64,000 nucleotides of DNA from Verrucomicrobiia bacterium (GTDB lineage: Bacteria; Verrucomicrobiota; Verrucomicrobiia; Limisphaerales; UBA9464), in NCBI GenBank assembly GCA_019634635.1, contig JAHCBB010000013.1, positions 59,746-123,745 on the forward strand. The letters are read 5' to 3'. Both the position numbers and the translations under genes were made by a program. The notes under the pieces are model-generated. The model was not told the DNA's origin and ran no database searches. It worked only from the letters and a program-made list of their open reading frames with translations. Shown here piece after piece: positions 44,371 to 53,976 of the stretch; positions within the stretch are counted from its first letter, which is position 1; each line of letters starts with the position of its first letter.

Positions 44371-45630
44371 TCAACGGACTGCGGCACCTCCGAAGCCCAT
44401 CGGCTGGAATCGCAACAGGGTCAGCGAACGCCAGAGCCATTCCACCGGGCCGTAGCGGAAGTATTGGAGCCAGACGCGGCACACGAGCATCTGGAGCCCG
44501 AAGACAGCCACACCGAGCAGCAGCGCCACGCTGTTGCCGACACGCCCCAGCAGCCCGAGCCCGGCCCCGTAGAACAGGAAGGCACCCGCCAGGGACTGGG
44601 TCAGGTAACAGGTCAAGGCCATGCGACCCACGGGCGCGAAGGGCATCAGCAGTCGCCGTCCGGTATCCGTCTGGAACACCCGCACAAACAGGGCCGCGTA
44701 GAAGAGGGTCATCACGAAATTCCACAGGTCGTAGAGGCCCATCCCCGCCAGCCCGATCGGGCTCAGCAATCGAGCGGAGGCATCGCCCGATGGCGACTCC
44801 CCGGATTCACCGGTGCCGAGCAGTCGGACGACCAGAAACCCGCCCCCGACAACGAGCGGCAGGGCCACCGTCAGCCCGCCACACCATCGCAACAGGCGCT
44901 TGAAAATGGCCGCATGGGCCTCCGGAACTTCGAACAAACGCAGGCGTCCAGCCCAAAGTCCGATCAGGAAGAGGGCGAAGGTCTGGTACGCCCTCGACAC
45001 CGGACCGAACTGGAACCCGAACCGTCCCCGCAGTCCCTCCGTCGCATTCAGTGCGAAGAGTTCCCGCCAGGAACCGGACTCCAGGGTCGTCCAGTAGGTC
45101 AAAACCGCGGCGGCGTCTTCCGCCGCCGCCGCCGGGGAACCGGATGCCGCCAGGGCCATCAGCAATCGCGGCAGGCCCGCAACCAGCACCAGGGCCGTCG
45201 CCCAGAGGGCCCGGCTCGGGACGTCGCGAAAGAGCAGCAGGGGAAATCCCAGCAGCGCGTAGATCATCAGGATGTCCCCGCGATACACGAGGCTGTGAAC
45301 GAATCCGATGCCCAAAAGCACCGCCAGTCTCCAGGCAAACCGCCAGCGGGGGTCCGTCCCCGGCACCTTTTGCTGCGCCCGCCCCATTTGCAGGGCAAAG
45401 CTGAGTCCGAACATGAAGGAAAACAGCGCGAACCCCTTGCCGCGCACCAGCACCACGAACAAAACCTCCAGCACGGTGTCGCCCGCCCAGTGCCGCGTGT
45501 AGCTCTCATGCTCCGGGGGCGCCATGTTGGCGAGGAACTGCTCCATGAAATGGACCATGGCGATGGCCAGCAGGGCGAAACCGCGGAGGGCATCAATCAG
45601 AACCACGCGGTCGGGAGATTGCTGGGGCAT
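44371..45630 (-). CDS. DUF418 family membrane protein
   Basis: From ATG at 45630 the protein has 419 residues. It starts with VVLIDALRGFALLAIAMVHF, the typical opening of DUF418/YeiB-like proteins related to the acyltransferase-3 fold. Around ten membrane helices follow, with GKGFALFSFMFGLSFALQMG and the C-terminal PVGRMALTCYLTQSL characteristic of the DUF418 domain. The substrate is unknown; transport or acyl modification of an envelope component is possible. The open frame extends upstream to 45843 without family resemblance. The 205 bp between it and the fusion gene carry nothing recognisable. Confidence 0.88.
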   Translation of the reverse strand: MPQQSPDRVVLIDALRGFALLAIAMVHFMEQFLANMAPPEHESYTRHWAGDTVLEVLFVVLVRGKGFALFSFMFGLSFALQMGRAQQKVPGTDPRWRFAWRLAVLLGIGFVHSLVYRGDILMIYALLGFPLLLFRDVPSRALWATALVLVAGLPRLLMALAASGSPAAAAEDAAAVLTYWTTLESGSWRELFALNATEGLRGRFGFQFGPVSRAYQTFALFLIGLWAGRLRLFEVPEAHAAIFKRLLRWCGGLTVALPLVVGGGFLVVRLLGTGESGESPSGDASARLLSPIGLAGMGLYDLWNFVMTLFYAALFVRVFQTDTGRRLLMPFAPVGRMALTCYLTQSLAGAFLFYGAGLGLLGRVGNSVALLLGVAVFGLQMLVCRVWLQYFRYGPVEWLWRSLTLLRFQPMGFGGAAVR

Positions 45631-45800
45631 GGAGGCAACTGGGGGTTGGAACCGCCGAGGGTGACCGTCGTCGCACCGGCCACTCAGGGTCAATCGCCAA
45701 ACAGATCTGCCGGAACAGACCTCAGCCACGGCCGCCGGGGGATCGCGGGCGCTGGATTTGGAACCGCCGTTGCACCGGCTCCCCCTCGAGACCCGATCTC

Positions 45801-46040
45801 CTACCCTTGCGCCGTGATGGACGGGTCGAGCAACCACCGCCACATGGGCAGGACCTCGATGCCTTCGGGGATGCGGGTGCCGCGTGATGGTGGACCCTCT
45901 GCAATCAGCAACCTGCGGGCGGCCGGGAACGCCGCAGACGCGCCCTGGAGGGCCCGGATCTCACGCTCGAGCGTCCCGACAATGCCGATCTCGCCGGCCA
46001 CCTGGATCAGCTGTGTGGAGCCATCGGAAGCCGTGGCGAG
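45801..46040 (-). pseudogene. C-terminal remnant of a DUF4143-type ATPase
   Basis: About 75 codons (STQLIQVAGEIGIVGTLERE, IRALQGASAAFPAARRLLIA, RIPEGIEVLPMWRWLL) match the C-terminal end of AAA ATPases carrying a DUF4143 domain, where LIQV and a closing PxWxWLL are usual. The P-loop part is absent. Upstream sequence to about 46320 has no continuing homology in any frame I could follow. It is probably a decayed gene. Confidence 0.55.
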
Positions 46041-46393
46041 GGAGTCTCGATGGCGTCGCCCAGCTTTTGCCGGATCGAATCCCTTATTCGGTCGTTCACG
46101 GAGACCGCTTTTGTTTGCAAACGGTCTGTAGCAAAGTCTGCTTTTATGGATATCTGGACGGGTGGACGAGGACAGAAGATCGAGCGGGGACCGGCCATCC
46201 ATCCGGGGAATCCGCCCGATTCGGGTCCGCGACCACCAGACCAAAGGTCACCGCACGGCAACGCCACCCGCCAAGGGCGCGGAGAACTCGGGGGACCACG
46301 CCGCGATTCGCACCGCCAATCCACGGGAGGTCGGCAGGATCGCGGCGAGTCGGGGCTTGCACCCGGTCGTTGGAGCCGGATCCTTCAGTCGCA
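46041..46393. other. Gene-free stretch before the cupredoxin gene
   Basis: These 353 bp are less GC-rich in places (around 46085-46150) and hold no convincing gene. They probably contain decayed sequence from the DUF4143-type ATPase and the promoter for the cupredoxin-like gene. No clear promoter or terminator was found. Confidence 0.4.
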
Positions 46394-47398
46394 ATGTCGT
46401 CCAACGCTGACCACAAATCTCCGCTCGCGGATCCCCTGCTGATCCTGATTGCCTTCCTCCTGCTTCTGGCGACGGCCGCCACCCTCTATTTCATCCCCGG
46501 CGGCGCCTCAAAGAGCTACGTCATCGAACCCGGCGCGCGGCCGCGTCCCATCCTGACCAACCAGGTGGTCCAGGTGACGGTCGCGGAGATCGTGGCGGCG
46601 GCACCGGGCATCGCTCCCACGGCCGCGCCCGGAACGACGCCGGGGCCCGCCGCGCCTGCCGAACCGGCAAAACCCGCCACGACGCCACCCGCCCCCGCCG
46701 CCGCCGCCGTGACCGCGGCAGCCCCTGTGGTCACTCCGACCTCCGACGGACGGATCCGCGGGCGCGTGATCCTCAAGGGCACCCCGCCACCGGAGAAGGT
46801 GATCGGCGCCGTGAAGTCTGATGCCAATTGCGGCAAGGTGGCCGTTGGCGACGCGATGACCCGGGCCTATGTGGTCGGAGCGGACGGCGGTCTCGGCTAT
46901 ACGCTGGTCCGCATTGTCCAGGCGCCCTCCGGTGCCGGCAAATCGGCGGGCCCGGTGCTGCTGGATCAGGAGGGCTGCATGTATGAGCCCTACGTCTCGG
47001 CCATCCTGGCGGGAGAGACGCTGACCATCCGCAACTCCGACCCCTTCATGCACAACGTCAACTGCACGCCGAAGGATCCCCGCAACAAAGGGTTCAACAT
47101 CAGCCAGGCCAACAAGGGCCAGATCAACGAAAAGGTCTTTGAAACCCCCGAACTGAGGATCCGTTTCGCCTGCAACGTGCATCCCTGGATGATCGCGTTC
47201 GTGCATGTGCTGGAAAACCCGTTCTTCGCCGTCACCGACGAGACGGGAACGTTCGAACTCCCCGCAGGGCTGCCGGCCGGCACCTATCAACTCGAGGCGG
47301 TCCACATGCGCTCGGATGCCGTGTCCCAGTCCATTACCATCGCTCCCGACCAGGGCGCCGACGTGACCTTCGAGCTGGCCGTAAGCTCCCGGGGGTGA
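46394..47398 (+). CDS. Membrane-anchored cupredoxin-like protein
   Basis: From ATG at 46394 the protein has 334 residues. It has one membrane segment (ADPLLILIAFLLLLATAATL), a long Ala/Pro linker (residues 55-115), then a cupredoxin fold. The type 1 copper ligands can be read as His in SDPFMHNVNC, and Cys, His and Met in IRFACNVHPWM. A carboxypeptidase-regulatory-like (CnaB-type) strand domain follows (GTFELPAGLPAGTYQLEAVH). Such proteins sit at the outer face of the cytoplasmic membrane and may carry electrons. The open frame upstream to 45884 has no such features. Confidence 0.82.
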   Translation: MSSNADHKSPLADPLLILIAFLLLLATAATLYFIPGGASKSYVIEPGARPRPILTNQVVQVTVAEIVAAAPGIAPTAAPGTTPGPAAPAEPAKPATTPPAPAAAAVTAAAPVVTPTSDGRIRGRVILKGTPPPEKVIGAVKSDANCGKVAVGDAMTRAYVVGADGGLGYTLVRIVQAPSGAGKSAGPVLLDQEGCMYEPYVSAILAGETLTIRNSDPFMHNVNCTPKDPRNKGFNISQANKGQINEKVFETPELRIRFACNVHPWMIAFVHVLENPFFAVTDETGTFELPAGLPAGTYQLEAVHMRSDAVSQSITIAPDQGADVTFELAVSSRG

Positions 47399-47424
47399 TC
47401 GGCCGCACGGGCCGGTCCCAGTGA

Positions 47425-49788
47425 TCACGCCCCCGGCAGGACCCCGAAGTGCGCGAGCACATTGCGCATCAGGGTCTGGAAACGTGGATCTGCGGACAGC
47501 GCCCATCCGGACCCGATGCTTCCGGCGTTGAACACCCGCCCCCCTTCCGGGCGCTCCCAGTAAATCAGCTCGCCACCCTGGTCGGTGCGCGGCCGGATCG
47601 GGCGGAAAAAGTAGTCGAATGCCGCGCCGCCCTCGCGCCACGGGATGACGCCGTTGGCGAGCTGGACGATGCCCGGAGGATCGTCGGGCATGATGGCACC
47701 CGGGGGGGACGGTTCTTCCTGCAGCGCGGCCAGTGTGGAGAGCCGAAGGTCAATCTCGTGACCGTTGGCCAGGGGCAACCCGCCATCGGAACCGTGCCCG
47801 AAGCTCTCCCCCGGACCGATCCCGGTTTCCTCGGGCTGGTGGTAGAGGAAGTGGTCGGTCGCGGTGGCCAGAAACGGGCCAAAGTTCTTCGGATTGGACT
47901 GATTATTCCAACCGAGGGTTTCCAGACCGATGTACCGCCAGCCGGGATGCCCGCAATCGCGCAACAACCCGCCCCGCAAACCGTCGTCGCTGTGCCAGCT
48001 TTCCCCGCGTTCCTGCGGCAGCATCTGGTCGCCCGGGGCGTCCACCTTCCGGCACTCCATCACCGTCCCACCCGGGTCAAAGCTCACCCGCCAGAACAGG
48101 GAGTTCCCGGACAGCACCACGAGCTGCCCCCCGGCACCCAGGAATTCCCGAAGGCCCTGCAGCATGGGCAGCGACCAGTATTCGCTGTGCCCGTTGAGCA
48201 CCACGACGCGGTGGTCGCGGAGCCGCTCCGGATGCCGATGGAGGTCGTCATCCGCCATGACCTCAAACCGGTAGCCGGTCCGTTCGAACCACGTGTGCAG
48301 GAACCGTTCGGCACGCATGAGATGGCTGTAGCGGGTGGGTCCACCGTAGAGCACATAGGGCCCGGCCACCGGCCACGGCATGCGCAGCCCGACGTGGTAG
48401 GTGCCCTGCCCCGCCGCATGGCGGCGGTACAGACAGAAGGCCGGGGGATTTCCCGGCGCGTTGGGCAGGCCGTCGGTGCCGATGACCGCGTGCAGGGCAT
48501 CGGGCCACACCCCGAACGGCGCCCCGTTGTACGCCCGCCACGTGTTGGTGGCACAGAGGGCGAGGATCGGGGCCGGACGCGACCGCGCCGCGCGCCGGAC
48601 GAGGAAGGTGATGTCGTACAACCGTTCGCGCCCGTCCCCAAGATACCGGATTCGGGCGGTATGAATGCCGCTCCGGGCCTCGGACGGCACCCGCCAGTTC
48701 AGCACCGGACGCCAGCCGCAATCATAGAGGTCATCGGAGGCCAGACGCAGGCCGTGTCCCCGTGAGGGATCGCGGCCGGGATCGTAATCGCCGAATCGAG
48801 GCACGTCCGGATCCCAGGAGGGACCCCCGATCATCCATGTGCCCCGGTTGCAGAGCCGTCCGTGCCGGCCCGCCCCGGACCGGTCGCCCACACGATCGCC
48901 ACGTTCCTCGGAAAAATCCCACGCCGCCAGCACGCCCCGCCCGTTGGCGGTCTTGAGCCCGCGGCTCTCGGATCGGGCCACGATCTCGGCGTCAGACAAT
49001 GCCCGGGCATACACGGCGCATTGCGCGAGATCGCCATCAAGATGCTTCACCACCCATCCGTCTTCCCCCATGGCACCGAGCCGGATTGGATGCCGGCCCG
49101 GCACCAGCGGACCGGCGAACGGCCACGACGCCACCCGCAGGCCATCCACCCACACCTGTTTGTCCACGCCATCCCAGCGTCCCACGACATGATGCCATCG
49201 CCCTCGCGCCACGACGCCGGGGGCCGTGCGGTGCACGACGGCCTCGTCGGGGCCCACGCCATTCCCGAGGAACCAGCCCACATACCCGCCGCTGCCCAGA
49301 CCCAGGGCAAATCCGGCGTCACTGGACTTGTCCTCCTGCGTCACCAGCCCCTGGAGTCGCTCCAGGGACCAGGGGCGGACCCAGCATTCGATCGTCAGGG
49401 CTTTCCGGGACCCGCGAATCCCGCGCGGCACGTGGACATGGCTGCCCGGGTGAATCGGCTGCCGGCCCGCGGGAAACGTTCCGGCGTCGTGGATCACCAG
49501 ATCGCCGGCCGGGTCATCCACCTCAATTCCCAGGCGGACCAGCTCCAGCCGATAGGGCACATCCGAACTCACGGCGAACCAAATCCGGCTTCCCGCGGTG
49601 ACACTGTGTGCCTCCGCGTAGCCGTGGACGCCCGCAACCCACCCGGGGGCAGCATTCACCCCGAAGCCGCGTTCGACGTCATCAGTCGCAAGGACAGGCA
49701 ACCCGCCAAGGGACGCCGCGCCCAAGGCGGCCGACCTGAGAAAATCTCGGCGTGAGGCGTGCCAGCCGGAATCGGAACGGGAGTGCAT
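47425..49788 (-). CDS. Tat-exported LamG / N,N-dimethylformamidase-like protein
   Basis: From ATG at 49788 the protein has 787 residues. A Tat signal (ASRRDFLRSAALGAASLGGL) leads. A LamG/concanavalin-like domain lies near residues 120-290 (ALTIECWVRPWSLERLQGLV, GRWHHVVGRWDGVDKQVWVD). The remainder matches the large subunit of N,N-dimethylformamidase: ARIRYLGDGRERLYDITFLV, ALCATNTWRAYNGAPFG, VVVLNGHSEYWSLPMLQGLR and LGAGGQLVVLSGNSLFWRVS. LamG insertion is also seen in the family. The real substrate is unknown; formamide cleavage is only a family label. It converges on the cupredoxin gene with a 26-bp gap. Confidence 0.85.
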   Translation of the reverse strand: MHSRSDSGWHASRRDFLRSAALGAASLGGLPVLATDDVERGFGVNAAPGWVAGVHGYAEAHSVTAGSRIWFAVSSDVPYRLELVRLGIEVDDPAGDLVIHDAGTFPAGRQPIHPGSHVHVPRGIRGSRKALTIECWVRPWSLERLQGLVTQEDKSSDAGFALGLGSGGYVGWFLGNGVGPDEAVVHRTAPGVVARGRWHHVVGRWDGVDKQVWVDGLRVASWPFAGPLVPGRHPIRLGAMGEDGWVVKHLDGDLAQCAVYARALSDAEIVARSESRGLKTANGRGVLAAWDFSEERGDRVGDRSGAGRHGRLCNRGTWMIGGPSWDPDVPRFGDYDPGRDPSRGHGLRLASDDLYDCGWRPVLNWRVPSEARSGIHTARIRYLGDGRERLYDITFLVRRAARSRPAPILALCATNTWRAYNGAPFGVWPDALHAVIGTDGLPNAPGNPPAFCLYRRHAAGQGTYHVGLRMPWPVAGPYVLYGGPTRYSHLMRAERFLHTWFERTGYRFEVMADDDLHRHPERLRDHRVVVLNGHSEYWSLPMLQGLREFLGAGGQLVVLSGNSLFWRVSFDPGGTVMECRKVDAPGDQMLPQERGESWHSDDGLRGGLLRDCGHPGWRYIGLETLGWNNQSNPKNFGPFLATATDHFLYHQPEETGIGPGESFGHGSDGGLPLANGHEIDLRLSTLAALQEEPSPPGAIMPDDPPGIVQLANGVIPWREGGAAFDYFFRPIRPRTDQGGELIYWERPEGGRVFNAGSIGSGWALSADPRFQTLMRNVLAHFGVLPGA

Positions 49789-49894
49789 GGGGAAAGACTG
49801 ACGCACCGCGGCCGTTGAGACCACTCCGGACACAGGTGCCCGCCCCACGAAATCCGGGCGCAGTTGTCAGCCAGGCCTGTGGGCACCCAAACGC

Positions 49895-50764
49895 TCACGC
49901 GGCGCAGTATTTCTCAAGAATCGGACCCAACCGCCGCACCGTCGCCGCGGGCCAATGGGCGCGGTCCGTCAGGATGGCGTTCTTGAGCGCCTCGTGACAC
50001 GGCCAGCCCGGCGCTTCTGGAATCAGGGGCAGTGTCTTCTGCAGGATCGTCTGGGCGGCGGCGGCGTTGCGATGGAGGTTTTCGATGACGAGGTCCACAG
50101 TCACATGCGCCTCGTCCTCCTTCCAGCAGTCGTAGTCGGTGACCATCGCCATCGTGGCGTAGGCGATTTCCGCCTCACGGGCGCACTTGGCCTCGCCCAG
50201 ATTGGTCATGCCGACCACGTCAAAGCCAAGGCGGTGATTGAGCATGGACTCGGCACGCGTGCTGAAGGCGGGTCCCTCCATGTTCACGTAGGTGCCGCCA
50301 TCGTGGATCCGCACGCCACACCCCTTCGACGCCCGCAGCAGCAACCGGCGAAGCTCCTCACACACCGGATGGGCAAAGGCCACATGGGCCACAATACCGT
50401 TGCCAAAGAAGGTGTGGTCCGCAGCGCGTTTGGTCCGGTCAAAGAACTGGTCCACAAGCACGACGTCGCGGGGACGATACCGCGCCTGCAACGATCCGAC
50501 GGCACTCACACTGAGTACCCAAGCCACGCCCAGCGACTTCAATGCCCAGAGATTGGCCCGGTGGTTCAACTCCCCGGGAAGCAGACGATGCCCCCGGCCG
50601 TGGCGGGGCAGGAAGACGACTTCCCGTCCGCACAACTCCCCGGTCAGCAGGGCATCGGAAGGCGGACCAAAAGGCGTCCGGACGCGCCGCCAGCGCTGAC
50701 GCTCGAACCCGTCAATCTGGTACAGGCCGGATCCGCCGATGATGCCAATGCGGTGAGTGACCAT
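49895..50764 (-). CDS. mtnP: S-methyl-5'-thioadenosine phosphorylase
   Basis: MtnP splits methylthioadenosine into adenine and methylthioribose-1-phosphate in methionine salvage. The 289-residue product starts RIGIIGGSGLYQIDG (phosphate-binding), has VVFLPRHGRGHRLLPGELNH, SVSAVGSLQ, YVNMEGPAFSTRAESMLNH (substrate site, Met and Glu contacts) and VVGMTNLGEAKCAREAEIAY. Length matches the family. In place of the NMT.(V/P)E usually seen, MTNLGEA is typical for the bacterial group. It is encoded on the same strand as the PqaA-like gene, 25 bp after its stop codon. No other salvage genes are nearby. Confidence 0.93.
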   Translation of the reverse strand: MVTHRIGIIGGSGLYQIDGFERQRWRRVRTPFGPPSDALLTGELCGREVVFLPRHGRGHRLLPGELNHRANLWALKSLGVAWVLSVSAVGSLQARYRPRDVVLVDQFFDRTKRAADHTFFGNGIVAHVAFAHPVCEELRRLLLRASKGCGVRIHDGGTYVNMEGPAFSTRAESMLNHRLGFDVVGMTNLGEAKCAREAEIAYATMAMVTDYDCWKEDEAHVTVDLVIENLHRNAAAAQTILQKTLPLIPEAPGWPCHEALKNAILTDRAHWPAATVRRLGPILEKYCAA

Positions 50765-50789
50765 GAGGCTCAGGACAGCCGGGATGCCT

Positions 50790-52229
50790 TCAACGCGAGA
50801 GGAATCCCTTGGGGCGGATTGGATTGGGCGGCGGGAACGGCAGGGTGTCCGGGGTGACCTTGACGTCGGTGGTCACCTTGAGCGGTGCCGCCGCGCCCAC
50901 ATCGTAGGTCAACTCCGCGAAATACGCCGTCCAGCCGCCCTCCGGCCGTGGCACGCGGGCACGAAACACGCCGGGGGCGTCCGACTCCATGGGCACCGAC
51001 TGGAAGACGGGGCCGGCGACCTCCATGCGGAAGTCGCGAACGGACGGATTGTGGGCACGCCACAGGACGACCTGTTCGGGGCGGTCCTCGGTCGTGACCG
51101 TGAGCACACCGCCATCACTGTGGGTCCATTCAAATCTTGGAAACGGCCGGCGATTGGCGATCACGAACTGCCACGCAAGCAGGGTTTCGTAGGCATCGGT
51201 GTTGCGCAGGGAATGGTCCGCATTCGGCACGTAGCGGAGGTATTTCACCCCGGGAAGCCGATCGAAATAGAACTGCGAGGAGTCCGGCAGGAAGAATTGG
51301 TCTCCCGTCGCATTGATGAGGAGCTTGGGCAGGTCGAGCCGCTCCAGATAGGCAAACGGGTCCTCAATCCGGTTCAACTGCTCGATCTCGGGCGTGCCCA
51401 GCCAGTCCATGATCCGGTGCTGTTCCGCATAATTCCCGACCGCGGGAGCATAGAACCCGTAGGCCTGATAATGATGGAGCATGGACGGCTCGACATTGAG
51501 CACATCAATGACAATCGGACAGATGGCCACCACGCGGTCATCCACGATTGCCGTCGTCCACGTCGTCCAACCGCGCTTCGAACCGCCGGCCACGACGAAG
51601 CGGTCCACCGTGACCTTGCCGCCGTCCTCGGACGCGAGGAACTCGGTCACCGCATCCATGGCGCGGACTGCCGCCTTGGTCATCGGCAGCCGTGCCGGCC
51701 AGAGCGCGTCACCGGTGCGCAGGAACCGGTCCCAGGTCCAGGCAATGAAATCGTCCTCCACCCGCTCGACCCCGTCGTTGTCGAGCACCAGCGGTTGGTT
51801 GGGCACCATGCGCAGCTCCGCGACCACGCACCGGGTGTCCTTGGCGATCCGGATCAACTCGCGACCCGGTGCCGGCGGACGGGTGCCGCGGTTGTTGCCC
51901 CCGGAAATGAACAGCAGGCCCGTGGTGTGGGCCAGGTCGTCGGGCTTGACCACCAGGAGCCAGTGCTTCCACGTCGGGCGATCCACCTCGGCCGCGGACC
52001 GCCAGGTCTGCGAGGTCAGTTCCAGGGCGTACCCCGTGGCGCTCTCGTCCCGCATCGAAATCACCCGGGTCCAGCCATAGGTCGCGTCGGGCGCCGCCAC
52101 GTAGCGGTCCAGCGCGGTCTGGCGCTCCGGAGGCACCGCGCGAGGACCGGCATGCAGAGCGGATCCCGCAAGCAATGCCAGAGAAACGAAACCCATCAGG
52201 AAGGGCAGGGACGGACGGCGCAACGGCAT
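50790..52229 (-). CDS. PhoPQ-activated pathogenicity-related (PqaA-type) hydrolase
   Basis: From ATG at 52229 the protein has 479 residues and a signal peptide (PFLMGFVSLALLAGSALHAG). Family features are ALDRYVAAPDATYGWTRV, TTGLLFISGGNNRG, the nucleophile-elbow region RFVVAGGSKRGWTTWTTAI with Ser near residue 200, LPKLLINATGDQFFLPDSS (acid) and YVPNADHSLRNTDAYE (His). These fit the PqaA family of alpha/beta hydrolases, which are secreted and of unknown substrate. Upstream, the open frame continues to 52667 without family resemblance. It precedes mtnP by 25 bp. Confidence 0.9.
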   Translation of the reverse strand: MPLRRPSLPFLMGFVSLALLAGSALHAGPRAVPPERQTALDRYVAAPDATYGWTRVISMRDESATGYALELTSQTWRSAAEVDRPTWKHWLLVVKPDDLAHTTGLLFISGGNNRGTRPPAPGRELIRIAKDTRCVVAELRMVPNQPLVLDNDGVERVEDDFIAWTWDRFLRTGDALWPARLPMTKAAVRAMDAVTEFLASEDGGKVTVDRFVVAGGSKRGWTTWTTAIVDDRVVAICPIVIDVLNVEPSMLHHYQAYGFYAPAVGNYAEQHRIMDWLGTPEIEQLNRIEDPFAYLERLDLPKLLINATGDQFFLPDSSQFYFDRLPGVKYLRYVPNADHSLRNTDAYETLLAWQFVIANRRPFPRFEWTHSDGGVLTVTTEDRPEQVVLWRAHNPSVRDFRMEVAGPVFQSVPMESDAPGVFRARVPRPEGGWTAYFAELTYDVGAAAPLKVTTDVKVTPDTLPFPPPNPIRPKGFLSR

Positions 52230-52380
52230 GACCGGGGAAGATTGGCGGGCCGTCCGCGCCCGGCGCGAGCGAAAAGGCCCGGGCACCGGTCCCGGAAACC
52301 CGGCCGGCGCCGCGATCCATCTGCAGCGTCCGGTCACTTGCAGTTTGTGAAACGGATCCCACCCCGGATAGCCTGCCGGC

Positions 52381-53970
52381 ATGCACTCCAAATCCGGCAG
52401 CAGGGGGACGGGCCACCGCGGGTGGTGGGTGACGCTGATCACCCTCGGGATTGCCGTGGCGGCATCCGCCGCAGAAATCGCCACCGGCGTGGTGTTCGAG
52501 GATGCCAATGGCAACGGCCTTCGCGACCCCGGAGAGCGCGGCCTGCGGGGCGTCCGCGTCTCGAACCAGCGTGACATCGTCACCACCGACCGCGAAGGCC
52601 GGTGGCGGCTGCCGGTGTTGGACGGCCCCGAGACCACATTCTTCGTCATCAAACCCCGCGGATTCACCCCGCCCCTTTCCGCCGACCGTCTCCCCCGCTT
52701 CTTCTACACTCACAAGCCCGCCGGGTCGCCGCCCCTCAAATACGCCGGGGTCCCGCCCACGGGGCCGCTGCCGGCGTCCGTGGACTTCCCCCTCAGCCGC
52801 CAGCGGGAACCCGAGGTCTTCCAGGCGCTGTTTTTCGGCGACACCCAGCCCCGGGATCTCCGGGAGGTGGATTACTTCAAGCACGACATCGTCGAAGAGT
52901 TGATTGGCCAGACGAATGCGTCATTCGGCGTCACGCTGGGCGACATCGTGTTCGACGATCTGAGCGTCATGGAACCGCATAACGCCGCGGTCGCCCTGAT
53001 CGGCATTCCGTGGTGGAACGTGATCGGCAACCACGACATCAACACCGACGCCCCCGACGCGGACGCGTTCGACGACACGTACAACCGGCTGTACGGGCCC
53101 AACTACTTCTCCTTCGACTACGGCCCGGTCCATTTCGTGGCGCTGGACAACATCCGGTGGGTGCCCCCGGCCGAGCGGACCTCAAGTTCGACGTGGCGCC
53201 CGTCGCTGGACGAGCGCCAGCTCGCCTGGCTGGAGGCCGATCTGCAGGGGGTGCCGCAACGCCAGCTGGTGCTCTTGATGATGCACGTCCCGATCAATGA
53301 TCTGGCCAACCGGGAGGCCGTGTACCGGCTCATTGAAGGACGCCCGTACTGCCTGAGCATCGCCGGGCACACCCACTGGCACGAGCACCGGTTCCTGAAG
53401 GCGGAGGACGGCTGGCGCGGTGCACGTCCGCATCATCACATCGTCAACGTCACGGCCTGCGGCAGCTGGTGGGGCGGTGCACCGGACGAGCTCGGCATTC
53501 CCCAGACCACGATGTCGTGTGGAGCCCCCAACGGCTACACGGTGCTCACGTTCCGCGACCGGGGGGTGAGTGTGGATTTCAAGGCGGCCCGGCGGCCCGG
53601 CGGCTACCAGATGAACATCCACACCCCCGAGACGGTGGCGTCGGCGGCGACCGGCTCGACCCCGGTCTACGTGAACCTCTTCAACGGTGCCGAAAACTCC
53701 GTCGTGGAGATGCGCCTCAACAACCGCGGGCCGTGGCTGAAACTCCAGCAGGTGCGCGAGCCGGACCCGGTGTTCGTCGCCCAGCGGGAGCGCGAGGGCA
53801 CCAATGCAGTGGCGCCATGGCGGCTCCTGCCCAAGCCGATCCCGTCCCCGCACCTCTGGAAGGGATCGCTGCCCGACGGGCTCCCGCCGGGCACGCATTA
53901 CATCTGCGTCCAGGGACGTGACGTGAACGGCACCCTGCATCCGGCGATGCGCGCCATCACCGTCGAATGA
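52381..53970 (+). CDS. Secreted calcineurin-like metallophosphoesterase
   Basis: This 529-residue protein has a signal peptide (WWVTLITLGIAVAASAAEIA). An N-terminal CnaB-like MetallophosN domain has a Ca-binding-like FEDANGNGLRDPGERGL. The phosphoesterase domain (about 140-350) has Asp in LFFGDTQPRD, GDIV in VTLGDIVFDD, GNHDIN, His in LLMMHVPIND and the closing GHTHWHEHRF, which together form the dinuclear metal site. A C-terminal MetallophosC domain follows. The order matches a secreted family common in Verrucomicrobia and Bacteroidetes. The substrate is unknown. It is divergent from the PqaA-type gene. Confidence 0.93.
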   Translation: MHSKSGSRGTGHRGWWVTLITLGIAVAASAAEIATGVVFEDANGNGLRDPGERGLRGVRVSNQRDIVTTDREGRWRLPVLDGPETTFFVIKPRGFTPPLSADRLPRFFYTHKPAGSPPLKYAGVPPTGPLPASVDFPLSRQREPEVFQALFFGDTQPRDLREVDYFKHDIVEELIGQTNASFGVTLGDIVFDDLSVMEPHNAAVALIGIPWWNVIGNHDINTDAPDADAFDDTYNRLYGPNYFSFDYGPVHFVALDNIRWVPPAERTSSSTWRPSLDERQLAWLEADLQGVPQRQLVLLMMHVPINDLANREAVYRLIEGRPYCLSIAGHTHWHEHRFLKAEDGWRGARPHHHIVNVTACGSWWGGAPDELGIPQTTMSCGAPNGYTVLTFRDRGVSVDFKAARRPGGYQMNIHTPETVASAATGSTPVYVNLFNGAENSVVEMRLNNRGPWLKLQQVREPDPVFVAQREREGTNAVAPWRLLPKPIPSPHLWKGSLPDGLPPGTHYICVQGRDVNGTLHPAMRAITVE

Positions 53971-53976
53971 GGGGCC

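Noticed and set aside
44155..46131. A 658-codon plus-strand frame
   Set aside because: It is antisense to the DUF418 gene, whose membrane helices and family opening are clear on the minus strand.
47449..52574. Long plus-strand frames at 47449-48765 and 50757-52574
   Set aside because: They mirror the dimethylformamidase-like and PqaA-type genes and carry no motif.
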